From Bacteroidales bacterium UBA1217 (GTDB lineage Bacteria > Bacteroidota > Bacteroidia > Bacteroidales > P3): a stretch of DNA of 41,459 bases. A program made the translations under genes and the position numbers. Below the pieces are notes generated by a model that ran no database searches, had not been told where the DNA came from, and saw only the letters and a program-made list of their open reading frames with translations. Positions 33,501-40,695 of the stretch are shown piece after piece (position 1 is the first letter of the stretch; every line of letters begins with the position of its first letter). The stretch is from positions 1-41,459 of the forward strand of contig DBXH01000042.1 in the NCBI GenBank assembly GCA_002309335.1, in the 5' to 3' direction.

Positions 33501-34339
33501 AGGGTGCCGATATCCATCAGGCATACGCATTTGTCGGTACGACCCACGTATTGTTCCTTATGGTCAACAAGATACTGCTGGAACGCTCCCTCAATAAGAG
33601 GACGGTAGAAGCCGTCGTCGAAATGCACATCCTTCAACTCCGTTGCAAACGTTGTATGGCGGCAGTGGTCGCTCCAGTAGGTGTCGAGAACCCTGATTTC
33701 TGTCATTGTAGGATTCCTCTTCTCTTCATCGTGGAAATAACGCTGAATGTGCTTAAAATCAGCAAATGTCATAGCCAAGCCAAGACTATCATAGAGTTCC
33801 CTAAGCTGAGGTTCCGCCATATCCTTAAAGCCATCGAACACCAACACATCGGCAGGCTCGTCAAAATGGTCTACCAGCGTATCAGGCTTAACCTCGTCAG
33901 TCAATCTGCTGTCAACCGGGTTGACACAGTGCGAAATGACTGCCTGCTTCTGGGCATCAGTCAATGCACCGCTGATAACGTATGTCGTAGCCGATTTAAT
34001 AACAGGATGTTCGGCATCGTTGAGCAAGCAGCAGCATTGCTCCGCACTGTCGGCACGCTGGTCGTACTGGCCAGGGAGATACTCGACCGAGAAAACAAAA
34101 TCATTATCCTGAGTCGGGAATTTCTCTTCGTAAACATCATCCACCGGAGGCTCTGAAAATACAGTTGCCAAAGCCTTGCCATAGGTCTCGTCTGAAAGAT
34201 TCTCGATATCATAACGTATCAAGACACGCACATTGTCGGCCTTGATGTTGAGATAATTGAGCATTTCACTCTTCAACTCATTAGCCTTAATGCTATAAGC
34301 AGGCTTTTTCTCAACATAAATTCGTCTTACTTTATTCAT
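30584..34339 (-). CDS. purL: Phosphoribosylformylglycinamidine synthase (single-chain PurL)
   Basis: The 1251-residue enzyme makes FGAM from FGAR, glutamine and ATP in purine synthesis. The N-terminal PurS-like part is followed by two ATP-binding halves (motifs TYWSDHCRHTTF near residue 220 and NFKNETHNHPTEIEPFGGAAT near 325) and a C-terminal class I glutaminase with Cys in LGICNGFQA (about residue 1093), ISHGEGRFV and GHSER. Three low-complexity inserts are unusual: Lys-Asp repeats at about residues 624-638 and 962-978, and an NGELKTGNGEL repeat at about 884-897. They lie between conserved blocks, keep the frame, and resemble intergenic repeats of this genome. The motifs listed are intact, so the enzyme should be functional. 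Confidence 0.97.
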   Translation of the reverse strand: MNKVRRIYVEKKPAYSIKANELKSEMLNYLNIKADNVRVLIRYDIENLSDETYGKALATVFSEPPVDDVYEEKFPTQDNDFVFSVEYLPGQYDQRADSAEQCCCLLNDAEHPVIKSATTYVISGALTDAQKQAVISHCVNPVDSRLTDEVKPDTLVDHFDEPADVLVFDGFKDMAEPQLRELYDSLGLAMTFADFKHIQRYFHDEEKRNPTMTEIRVLDTYWSDHCRHTTFATELKDVHFDDGFYRPLIEGAFQQYLVDHKEQYVGRTDKCVCLMDIGTLAAKRLKKAGILDDQEPSDEINACSIVVPVVIDGNKEEWLINFKNETHNHPTEIEPFGGAATCLGGCIRDPLSGRTYVYQAMRVTGAADPTKPLNETLPGKLPQRKIVTTAAHGYSSYGNQIGLATGLVNEIYHPNYVAKRMEIGAVIAAAPRRAVKRLTSDPGDIIILLGGRTGRDGIGGATGASKSHTTKSLTTCGAEVQKGNAPTERKIQRLFRREEVSSLIKKCNDFGAGGVSVAIGELADGLQINLDKVPKKYAGLDGTELAISESQERMAVVVDPKDVDQMLKYADEENLEATVVAIVTEDPRMVINWRGKEIVNLSRRFIDTNGAHQETTVSVSMPEKDLKDPKDFKDIKDLWIKTLADLNVCSQKGLVEMFDSSIGAGSVVMPYGGKYQLTPTQSMIGKLPLLDGKCDTVTIMSYGMDPYQMSWSPFHGAVYAVLSSVAKIAAAGGDASRVRLTFQEYFKKLVNDPYRWGEPFAALLGAYNAQMGLKLPAIGGKDSMSGTFNDIDVPPTLCSFAVGISDLQHVVTPELKQAGSKLVLLDVDEKEFGMPDYEDALNQYAALRKAIEVGQVRSAYAMGFGGVIEAVSKMAFGNKLGVKLNGELKTGNGELNAKKYGNIVVEVSNAEGLPFHCKEIGEVTSEPVFEVAGEKISIDEALAAWQGTLEGVFPTRTAGANDLKDLKDSKDLKDFKDIHICSNKVAKPHVFIPAFPGTNCEYDSARAFNRAGAESEIIVFRNQNGQQIRESVDAYVKAINNSQIIMLPGGFSAGDEPEGSAKFITSVFRNQRIADAVMDLLNKRDGLMLGICNGFQALVKLGLVPYGEIRPQAADAPTLTFNTIGRHQSKMAYTRVTSNLSPWLRKAELGATYVIPISHGEGRFVAPQEWIDRLFANGQVATQYVNLNGIPTMDEEYNMNGSFMAIEGITSPDGRVFGKMGHSERRSKGSALNIFGNDDQLIFESGVEYFK
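31406..31457 (-). repeat. In-frame Lys-Asp repeat in purL (second copy)
   Basis: The sense strand is built of 9-base units like GACCTTAAA (Asp-Leu-Lys), translated as DLKDLKDSKDLKDFKD. It lies in the linker before the glutaminase domain. Its CCTTAAA core resembles the AACCTTT leader repeats. Confidence 0.85.
31651..31690 (-). repeat. In-frame NGEL repeat in purL
   Basis: The 14-base sequence TTCAGTTCTCCGTT (plus strand) occurs twice, 21 bases apart, giving NGELKTGNGELNAK in the protein. The complement GGAGAACTGAA resembles the GGAAAACGGAGAAC units in the repeat nest near 13.3 kb. Confidence 0.85.
32427..32471 (-). repeat. In-frame Lys-Asp repeat in purL (first copy)
   Basis: The sense strand encodes KDLKDPKDFKDIKDL by 9-base units of the same type as at 31406-31457. 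It sits between SVSMPE and the conserved LADLNVCSQKG block. Confidence 0.85.
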
Positions 34340-34361
34340 ATCTTTTATTATTAATTTTCAA

Positions 34362-34946
34362 TCATTTTGCATTATAAGTAGACTTGAGCAAGTCAATGTC
34401 CCACCCCTCCTTGTTGCGAGGAGCGACATCGGAATAAAAATCAAGAATACGTCGCATATCGGCATCAAAGTCGCCGCTGACATCAATCAGGGGCCCCACA
34501 CCCATATGGCGAGTCTTGTAGTTGATATAGGTCACAGCCACCGGCACTTTTGCCTGTACTGCAATCTCATAGAATCCACGTTTGAAACGTTTCACTTTCT
34601 TGCGTGTGCCTTCAGGAGTAATAATGATCGTCAAATCATCGTTTTTTGAAAACGCCTCAACAGCCTTGTCCACCATGTGATTACTGCGGTTACCGCGATC
34701 AATCGGCAAGGCCCCGCTCCGTTTCAGAAAATGACGCAAAGGAAATACAAAGAACTCTTTCTTGATAAAGAAGCGTCCGCTGAGTCCCATATGCCATACA
34801 CACGAAGCACCAAGCAGGAAGTCGTAGATGCTTGTGTGCGGAGCCTCGATAAGTACACAATGGTGAAGACGACGAAGTTTATCTTCATCAGGAAGGTCAT
34901 ACTTCCATCCAAACAACTTTACTATTGCCACCCAAAGTTTTTTCAT
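34362..34946 (-). CDS. PlsC-like 1-acyl-glycerol-phosphate acyltransferase family protein
   Basis: The 194-residue protein belongs to the lysophospholipid acyltransferase family. The catalytic HX4D motif is APHTSIYDF (residues about 35-43), the second block is FFIKKEFFVFPL, and the glycerol-phosphate-binding motif is TPEGTRKKV (about 109-117). The protein is shorter than typical PlsC (about 240) and lacks the N-terminal membrane helix, so it may be a peripheral membrane acyltransferase acting on another lipid. Its ATG overlaps the TGA of the GT-C/TPR gene (ATGA), and purL starts 22 bp after its stop. Confidence 0.88.
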   Translation of the reverse strand: MKKLWVAIVKLFGWKYDLPDEDKLRRLHHCVLIEAPHTSIYDFLLGASCVWHMGLSGRFFIKKEFFVFPLRHFLKRSGALPIDRGNRSNHMVDKAVEAFSKNDDLTIIITPEGTRKKVKRFKRGFYEIAVQAKVPVAVTYINYKTRHMGVGPLIDVSGDFDADMRRILDFYSDVAPRNKEGWDIDLLKSTYNAK

Positions 34947-37345
34947 CTTCCACCGTTCATTTGCTTTCTCAATTGCTCGGCAGCTTTCTTGTCACCTTTC
35001 TTTTCAAGTCCATTTGCATAAGCGCTATAGAATCCGTAAACAGCCGAATTCTGGTCGCTACCCTGTGACATACGGAGCTGCACATAGATATTCAAACCCT
35101 CCTGGTCCATCAAGCCTTTGTCGAGCATAGCGTTAATTTCATTCAGCGCACCATTGACATTCCCCTGCTGGGCATAGAGCCGTGCCGTTATCGAGTAAGC
35201 AAAAGCATCCTGACCCTTAGCCTTGATTTTGTCGAGCAAGGCTGCTGCATCTTGCTGTTTGCCGCTATTAAGATAAGCATAAACCAATATTTGGTTAGCC
35301 TGCGGATTGTTAGAGTCTATCGCCAGCAGTTTGTTGCAGCATTCTATCGCCTTGTCTGCCTGTCCTTGCTGCAGGTAGATATTGGCCAGATTCGACAGAG
35401 CCGTCTCGTTGTCTGGCATTTGCTGCAAAACTCTTTCAAAGAGGACCACGGCACTGTCCACATTACCAGCACGCATCTGTTGTACTGCGTTATAGTCGTC
35501 CATCGTCTGGCGTTTCAGCACCAATGCAATGGGCTTGCCGTCAACATCGACGGTATGAACACAGTCTTTCGGCGGAAAATTAGGACCAAGCAGATACTCG
35601 CCCGATATGCCTGTAATCGGAAACACCAAATAATCCCATTCATATTCATACCGTTGCGCCCAGCGCACAAAACGTGTTGCAAACCGAGTAGAGTCATTTC
35701 TAAGGAAATACCTCGTCGACTCGACGTGCCACGAGCCCACCAGCGTTTTCTCGCCATCTGGCTTAGGTTCGGCATTGGCGACGACCCACTCCGTAGCCTC
35801 ACGCATAGAATGGTAGTAATAGTCAAGTTCATAGTGGCCAAAGGCTTTTTTGACACCGCCACCCAATTCGTTGAAATACACATATTCGTAAGGATGGTTG
35901 CGCACCGTGTGCAATGCCGGAGGAACCAGCAGCAAGAACGGCACAGCAGCAACCACAGCCTCAACAATGTGTTTCTTACTCTTCTTGCCACACCAAACGG
36001 CAAAAGCATCGAAACCAAGTCCTGCGGCAACAGCCATAGGAGGATAGGTAAACAGCGAATGACGCCAGCCGCCGTATACGTTGGCACCTGTGACGACGAT
36101 CCAGAAGACCGGGAAGAGGAAGCAGAAATAGATCATTATGCTGTCGATGCGACGTTCTTTCGAAAAAGCGCCGAAGAACGGATACAACAACCAGCCGATT
36201 ATGACTGCCAACGGGATAGTCATCAACATAAACTTAGGCGTATAATACCACGGCAGCGTACTAGACATCACCATCGTGCCTTCGAAAAGCTGCCGCAACT
36301 GCACGTCGAACTGCGACATCAACTTAAAGCTCTCTATACTGTTATGCACAGGGTCCTGCATCGCATAAGGCCACAGCAGAAGACCTGAAAAGAATCCGGC
36401 CAGGCACACCGCGACAGCAGCGACAATAGCCTTGCCCACGGTGGCACCGCCCACATAGCGGCCATAGCGAATCAGCCACAAAAGGCCCCACAGTCCCATA
36501 TAGCCCACCACGATGAGGGCACCGATACGGTTGCTCACACCCAAAGCCAGCGACAGCGCCAGCATAAAGAGCGTCAGAGGGTTGAACTTAGGCGTGTTCT
36601 TCAGCATCATAACCACTACAAACAGCGCCACTATAAACACCGTCCACACCACACCTGCCGTCTTGAACAGCAGCGGAGATGCTATGACAATAAGGAATAT
36701 TGTCAAATTACGCGTTGCCTTGTCCGAGAATGCCTGCTGAGGATAAGTCACCTTGGCGGTCGCTTTTTTGCCCTTGCCGGCTGCCTCTTGAACAATTTGT
36801 GGCGCAATTTGGCGGAAGAACATCATAATATAGTATATGCTCATCACCACACCGGCAGCCATAGGAATATCCTTGGGATTGTTGAACGAATGGCCCAACA
36901 GTCGAGGCGAGAAGAATAGCAGGAGCACTGCAAACACGCCTGCACGCCAGCCGCCCATACGATAGGCAATCAGACCGCCGAACAGCACAATGAGCCAACC
37001 CAGCAAAGAGTTGCAGATGTGGCGCGTGCGAGCGATGTCGTCAATGCCGAAAGTCTGGTTTATCCACTCTGTCACGACATCGAACGAGCATCCATAATAC
37101 TTCAAATTCCAGTTCTGGTCCTTGCCGTTGAGGTTGACCACATCCATCATACAGGTTGTGTCCGTGCCGTCCGATTTGTAATAGTCCATCACAAAACGAC
37201 CCTGCGGAATCTGGAATTTGTCCTCGTCGCCGCTATTGCCGGCGCTGCGGCTCATAAGCGGCATAGCGAAAAACAACACCGCGGCCAAGCCGACAAACAG
37301 CCAGAACCACACATTGTTCTTATTCTCCGAAAAAAGCTTTTTCAT
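34943..37345 (-). CDS. GT-C-type membrane glycosyltransferase-like protein with C-terminal TPR
   Basis: The ATG at 37345 gives 800 residues; a TTG 9 bases upstream is rejected because it directly abuts the previous stop and precedes a good ATG. One helix at about 10-28 is followed by an acidic loop (NSGDEDKFQIPQ), as in GT-C enzymes of the ArnT/PMT type. Some ten further helices extend to about 480, including LLGHSFNNPKD after a helix and a periplasmic YGGWRHSLFTYPP. A soluble region follows, and TPR units (AVVLFERVLQQMPDNETALSNLANIYLQQG, ECCNKLLAIDSNNPQAN) occupy about 620-790. Enzymes of this type use polyprenyl-phosphate sugars. The preceding gene is a polyprenyl-phosphate-sugar synthase-like GT2, which fits a donor/transferase pair. 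Confidence 0.8.
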   Translation of the reverse strand: MKKLFSENKNNVWFWLFVGLAAVLFFAMPLMSRSAGNSGDEDKFQIPQGRFVMDYYKSDGTDTTCMMDVVNLNGKDQNWNLKYYGCSFDVVTEWINQTFGIDDIARTRHICNSLLGWLIVLFGGLIAYRMGGWRAGVFAVLLLFFSPRLLGHSFNNPKDIPMAAGVVMSIYYIMMFFRQIAPQIVQEAAGKGKKATAKVTYPQQAFSDKATRNLTIFLIVIASPLLFKTAGVVWTVFIVALFVVVMMLKNTPKFNPLTLFMLALSLALGVSNRIGALIVVGYMGLWGLLWLIRYGRYVGGATVGKAIVAAVAVCLAGFFSGLLLWPYAMQDPVHNSIESFKLMSQFDVQLRQLFEGTMVMSSTLPWYYTPKFMLMTIPLAVIIGWLLYPFFGAFSKERRIDSIMIYFCFLFPVFWIVVTGANVYGGWRHSLFTYPPMAVAAGLGFDAFAVWCGKKSKKHIVEAVVAAVPFLLLVPPALHTVRNHPYEYVYFNELGGGVKKAFGHYELDYYYHSMREATEWVVANAEPKPDGEKTLVGSWHVESTRYFLRNDSTRFATRFVRWAQRYEYEWDYLVFPITGISGEYLLGPNFPPKDCVHTVDVDGKPIALVLKRQTMDDYNAVQQMRAGNVDSAVVLFERVLQQMPDNETALSNLANIYLQQGQADKAIECCNKLLAIDSNNPQANQILVYAYLNSGKQQDAAALLDKIKAKGQDAFAYSITARLYAQQGNVNGALNEINAMLDKGLMDQEGLNIYVQLRMSQGSDQNSAVYGFYSAYANGLEKKGDKKAAEQLRKQMNGGR

Positions 37346-37354
37346 TCTTGACAA

Positions 37355-38080
37355 TTAGTTTTTGTATCTTTTTCTGATTTTCATCAATTCAATAGGCGCC
37401 TTGAAAAAATCGCGGCTTTTCAACTGCGAGCCGTCAACATCTTCCCATTGGAACAGCGGGAACTCGTATATTTTATGCATAGCCTGCTCAGCGCCATACT
37501 TTTGTTTGTAACGGGCAAGCAACTCGACGTCAAACAGCCATCGCGTGATAAACTGTTCTGTAAAAATAGATTCCACCACCTCACGCTTGAAGAGCTTGGC
37601 TCCGCATTGTGTATCATAGACGGGCAGTTTTAGCATCATCGAGGCTACGGTAGCAAAGCAACGGCCAAGATAATGACGCATAGTTTTGCGTTTCACATTT
37701 GCGCCCAAACGCATCAGTCTCAAGCCCATAACCACATCATAGCCTTTATCCGCCCATTCCACCATAGGTAGTATTTCATTCAGCGGAGTTGCCAAGTCAG
37801 CGTCCCAGAATGCAATATACTCTGGATTATAATGCTCTGCAGCATATAGCATACCCTTGCGTACCGCCTCGGCCTTACCGCCGTTGGGCTGTATGTCAAG
37901 CAACAACAAGCGTTCATTCTTCGATGACAGCGACTGCAATACCTCAAGCGTATTGTCCTTACTGCCGTCGTTGGCAAAGAGAAAGGCAACATCGTCGTTC
38001 CGCTCCACATACTCGATGAAATCATCCTGACGCAAACGTTTCGACTCGTTATAACAGGGCACTACAACAATGGTTTTCAT
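37355..38080 (-). CDS. Family 2 glycosyltransferase (dolichyl-phosphate-mannose synthase-like)
   Basis: The 241-residue GT-A enzyme has IVVVPCYNESKRL at the N-terminus, the nucleotide-binding FLFANDGSKDNTLEVL (residues about 33-48), the metal-binding IAFWDADLATPL (about 88-99; DAD) and the acceptor-side YDTQCGAKLFKREVV (about 154-168). These are the blocks of polyprenyl-phosphate glycosyltransferases such as DPM1. No membrane anchor helices follow. It lies 11 bp after folD and directly before the GT-C gene, which could use the lipid-linked sugar it makes. Sugar identity is unknown. Confidence 0.9.
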   Translation of the reverse strand: MKTIVVVPCYNESKRLRQDDFIEYVERNDDVAFLFANDGSKDNTLEVLQSLSSKNERLLLLDIQPNGGKAEAVRKGMLYAAEHYNPEYIAFWDADLATPLNEILPMVEWADKGYDVVMGLRLMRLGANVKRKTMRHYLGRCFATVASMMLKLPVYDTQCGAKLFKREVVESIFTEQFITRWLFDVELLARYKQKYGAEQAMHKIYEFPLFQWEDVDGSQLKSRDFFKAPIELMKIRKRYKN

Positions 38081-38091
38081 TCGATTAAGTT

Positions 38092-38979
38092 TTAAGCGAG
38101 ATTAAATCTTTTCTTGTACGCCTTCATAGTATTCTGCAAGAGAGAGACTATAGTCAGCGGTCCAACTCCGCCGGGCACAGGTGTCACCCAGCTGCACTTG
38201 GCATCGACCTCGCTGTGCTTCACATCGCCAATGATACGGTAGCCGCTCTTCTTAGTATCATCGGGAATACGATGGATTCCAACATCGACCAGCACCACAC
38301 CGTCCTTCACCATATCGGCGGTGACAAACTCCGGCTTGCCGATAGCTACAACTAGTATGTCGGCCTGACGGGTCAAGTCGGCAAGGTTCTTGGTGCGGCT
38401 ATGGCACAAAGTTACAGTACAGTTGGCACCTTTCTTGTTGCGCGAAAGCAGATTGGCGACAGGCGTACCCACAATATTGCTGCGGCCCAGCACCACACAG
38501 TGCTTGCCCTCGGTTTCAATGTTGTAATGCTCAAGTATAGAGCACACTCCCATCGGGGTGGCAGGCAGGAAAGCGTCCTCGCCAAGCACCATACGACCGA
38601 TATTGATAGGTGTGAATCCATCAACATCCTTATCAGGAGAAATAGCGTCTATCACCTTCTGCTCGTTGATCTGCTTGGGCAGAGGCAGCTGGACGATAAA
38701 TCCGTCGATATCATCGTCATTGTTAAGGAAATCAATGGCTTTAAGCAATTCCTCTTCCGACGTGTTGGCCGAATAGCGGTAAACCGAGGAGGTGAATCCC
38801 ACCTCGTGTGATGATTTCTCCTTGTTAGCAACGTAAGTCTGGCTGGCGCCGTCGTCGCCTACAAGAATGGCTGCCAAATGCGGCGGACGCATACCTTTTG
38901 CCGTAAGCATTCTCACCTCATTAGCTATCTGATCTTTAATTGCGATTGATGTCTGTTTTCCATCAAGTAACTGATACAT
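38092..38979 (-). CDS. folD: Methylenetetrahydrofolate dehydrogenase/cyclohydrolase FolD
   Basis: The 295-residue bifunctional enzyme oxidises 5,10-methylene-THF with NADP and hydrolyses the methenyl form to 10-formyl-THF, which feeds purine synthesis (purL is in the same run). Motifs are the folate site YVANKEKSSHEVGF (residues about 49-62, with the catalytic Lys), DGFIVQLPLPKQI (about 93-105), the cofactor-binding GRSNIVGTPVANLL (about 164-177) and the C-terminal TPVPGGVGPLT. The start is preceded by an AACCTTT leader repeat. Confidence 0.97.
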   Translation of the reverse strand: MYQLLDGKQTSIAIKDQIANEVRMLTAKGMRPPHLAAILVGDDGASQTYVANKEKSSHEVGFTSSVYRYSANTSEEELLKAIDFLNNDDDIDGFIVQLPLPKQINEQKVIDAISPDKDVDGFTPINIGRMVLGEDAFLPATPMGVCSILEHYNIETEGKHCVVLGRSNIVGTPVANLLSRNKKGANCTVTLCHSRTKNLADLTRQADILVVAIGKPEFVTADMVKDGVVLVDVGIHRIPDDTKKSGYRIIGDVKHSEVDAKCSWVTPVPGGVGPLTIVSLLQNTMKAYKKRFNLA

Positions 38980-39060
38980 ATTGTTTAAGGGTTAAAAGGG
39001 GTTTAAAGGTTACAAAGGTTATAAAGGTTGTAAGGGTTGTAAAGATTAAAAGGGGGTTAA
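38980..39060 (-). repeat. AACCTTT-type repeat leader of folD
   Basis: In sense orientation this 80-base leader is an imperfect 8-9-base repeat (ACAACCCTT, ATAACCTTT, GTAACCTTT, AAACCCCTTTT) that ends six bases before the ATG. It is the longest of the five leaders of this type in the window. Confidence 0.8.
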
Positions 39061-39104
39061 TGAATATCTATTTCGAACTAAAACATTATTTCAATTCGCA
39101 AGGC

Positions 39105-40427
39105 CTATCTTCTTCTGCGCGGCATTGGCAGTTTGCCACCTTTGGTCGATACAGCCTTCATCATCTTCCGTGTGTCCTCAAACTGCTTTACCAGGCGGTT
39201 AACCTCCTGGATGGTGCGGCCGCTGCCTGCAGCGATGCGTTGTTTCCTGCTGCCGTTCAGACAATTTGGATTGCGGCGCTCGTAAGGTGTCATAGAACCT
39301 ATTATCGACTCTATCGGAGTAAAAGCGTCATCACCGATCTCAACGTCCTTAGTCAATTTACTCATTCCAGGTATCATTCCAAGCAAGTCTTTCATATTAC
39401 CCATCTTCTTGACTTGAGCAATCTGAGCCAGGAAATCATCATAGTTGTATTCATTGCGAACCAGTCGTTTCTGAATCTTGCGTGCCTCAGCCTCATCATA
39501 TTGTTCCTGTGCGCGCTCAACCAACGACACGACGTCGCCCATTCCAAGTATGCGGTTAGCCATTCGATCGGGATGGAACACATCAAGGGCGTCCATTTTT
39601 TCTCCGATACCGACGAACTTGATAGGCTTTTGCACGGTGTAGCGGATTGTAAGTGCAGCACCGCCACGGGTGTCGCCATCAAGCTTTGTCAACACAACGC
39701 CATCATAGTCAATTCTTTCATTAAAAGCCTTTGCCGTATTGACAGCATCCTGACCAGTCATCGAGTCGACCACAAAGAGCGTCTCCTGCGGGTTGAGCGA
39801 GGTCTTTAATCTGGCAATCTCATCCATCATCTCCTCGTCGACAGCCAGACGGCCTGCAGTATCGACAATCATCACATTCACACCCTTCAAGCGTGCCTCT
39901 TGCAGCGCATCCTTGGCAATCTTCACAGGGTCGTTCACTCCAAGCTGCGCAAATACCGGCACTCCGACCTGCTCGCCAAGGACCTGCAACTGGTTGATAG
40001 CTGCCGGACGATAGACGTCGCCAGCCACCATCATCACATTGCGGCCTTTTTTGTTCTTCAGATAATAAGCCAGCTTTGCGCTGAAAGTCGTCTTACCAGA
40101 GCCCTGCAAACCAGCAATCAAAATCACCGCCGGACTACCCTTCAGATTAATATCCACAGCCTCTGTTCCCATCAGCTTAGTCAACTCCTCGTGGACAATC
40201 TTCACCATCAACTGGCCCGGCTCTATCGACTGAATCACATTCCGGCCCATCGCTTCCTGCTTCACCCTGTCGGTAAACTCTTTCGCTATCGGATAGCTTA
40301 CGTCGGCATCCAAAAGCGCCTTACGCACCTCCTTGACGGTCTCGGCAATATTGATGTCGGTAATCGAACCCTTGCCGCGAAGTGTGTGCAACGCTTTTTC
40401 AATCTTACTGCTTATATTCTCAAACAT
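39105..40427 (-). CDS. ffh: Signal recognition particle GTPase Ffh
   Basis: The 440-residue protein is SRP54/Ffh, which binds signal peptides of nascent membrane proteins and delivers ribosomes to FtsY. The helical N domain is followed by the GTPase: P-loop GLQGSGKTTFSAKLA (residues about 105-119), GDVYRPAAINQL, DTAGRLAVDEEMM and TKLDGDTRGGAAL (about 245-257). The Met-rich M domain has LLGMIPGMSKLTKD and the RNA-binding NGSRKQRIAAGSG. The short basic tail MPRRRR ends the protein; Bacteroidetes Ffh proteins have no long Met-rich extension. It is transcribed away from rpoD. No SRP RNA gene was seen nearby. Confidence 0.97.
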   Translation of the reverse strand: MFENISSKIEKALHTLRGKGSITDINIAETVKEVRKALLDADVSYPIAKEFTDRVKQEAMGRNVIQSIEPGQLMVKIVHEELTKLMGTEAVDINLKGSPAVILIAGLQGSGKTTFSAKLAYYLKNKKGRNVMMVAGDVYRPAAINQLQVLGEQVGVPVFAQLGVNDPVKIAKDALQEARLKGVNVMIVDTAGRLAVDEEMMDEIARLKTSLNPQETLFVVDSMTGQDAVNTAKAFNERIDYDGVVLTKLDGDTRGGAALTIRYTVQKPIKFVGIGEKMDALDVFHPDRMANRILGMGDVVSLVERAQEQYDEAEARKIQKRLVRNEYNYDDFLAQIAQVKKMGNMKDLLGMIPGMSKLTKDVEIGDDAFTPIESIIGSMTPYERRNPNCLNGSRKQRIAAGSGRTIQEVNRLVKQFEDTRKMMKAVSTKGGKLPMPRRRR

Positions 40428-40695
40428 ATCTATTTTATAATATTATTTATTTTTCAAAAATACACCATCCAAATTCCTATACACTCAAACGCATTCAAGC
40501 ATAGAGAAACTTGTATTACAATTTATTACCGCACCTTATGCACACTGCAAATGCACACAAGGCACAGTTTTTAACGACTGCAAAAATAATAAAAAAAAGC
40601 CAATTTATAGTATTTTTTTTCATCATTATGAAACTTTTTTTCAATTTATTCGTTATTGTGAGCAAAAAGACCGATTATAAAGTAATTTTTCATAT
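40428..40695. other. Divergent ffh-rpoD intergenic region
   Basis: This 268-bp AT-rich gap separates divergent genes. For ffh, TATTTTTG on the minus strand at 40462-40455 is a candidate -7 element with a TTTG 23 bp upstream (spacing long). For rpoD no exact TAnnTTTG was found. No ORF or hairpin of note. Confidence 0.55.

Noticed and set aside
38980..39060. THF or other riboswitch before folD
   Set aside because: The leader is simple pyrimidine-rich repeat sequence with no stable stems.
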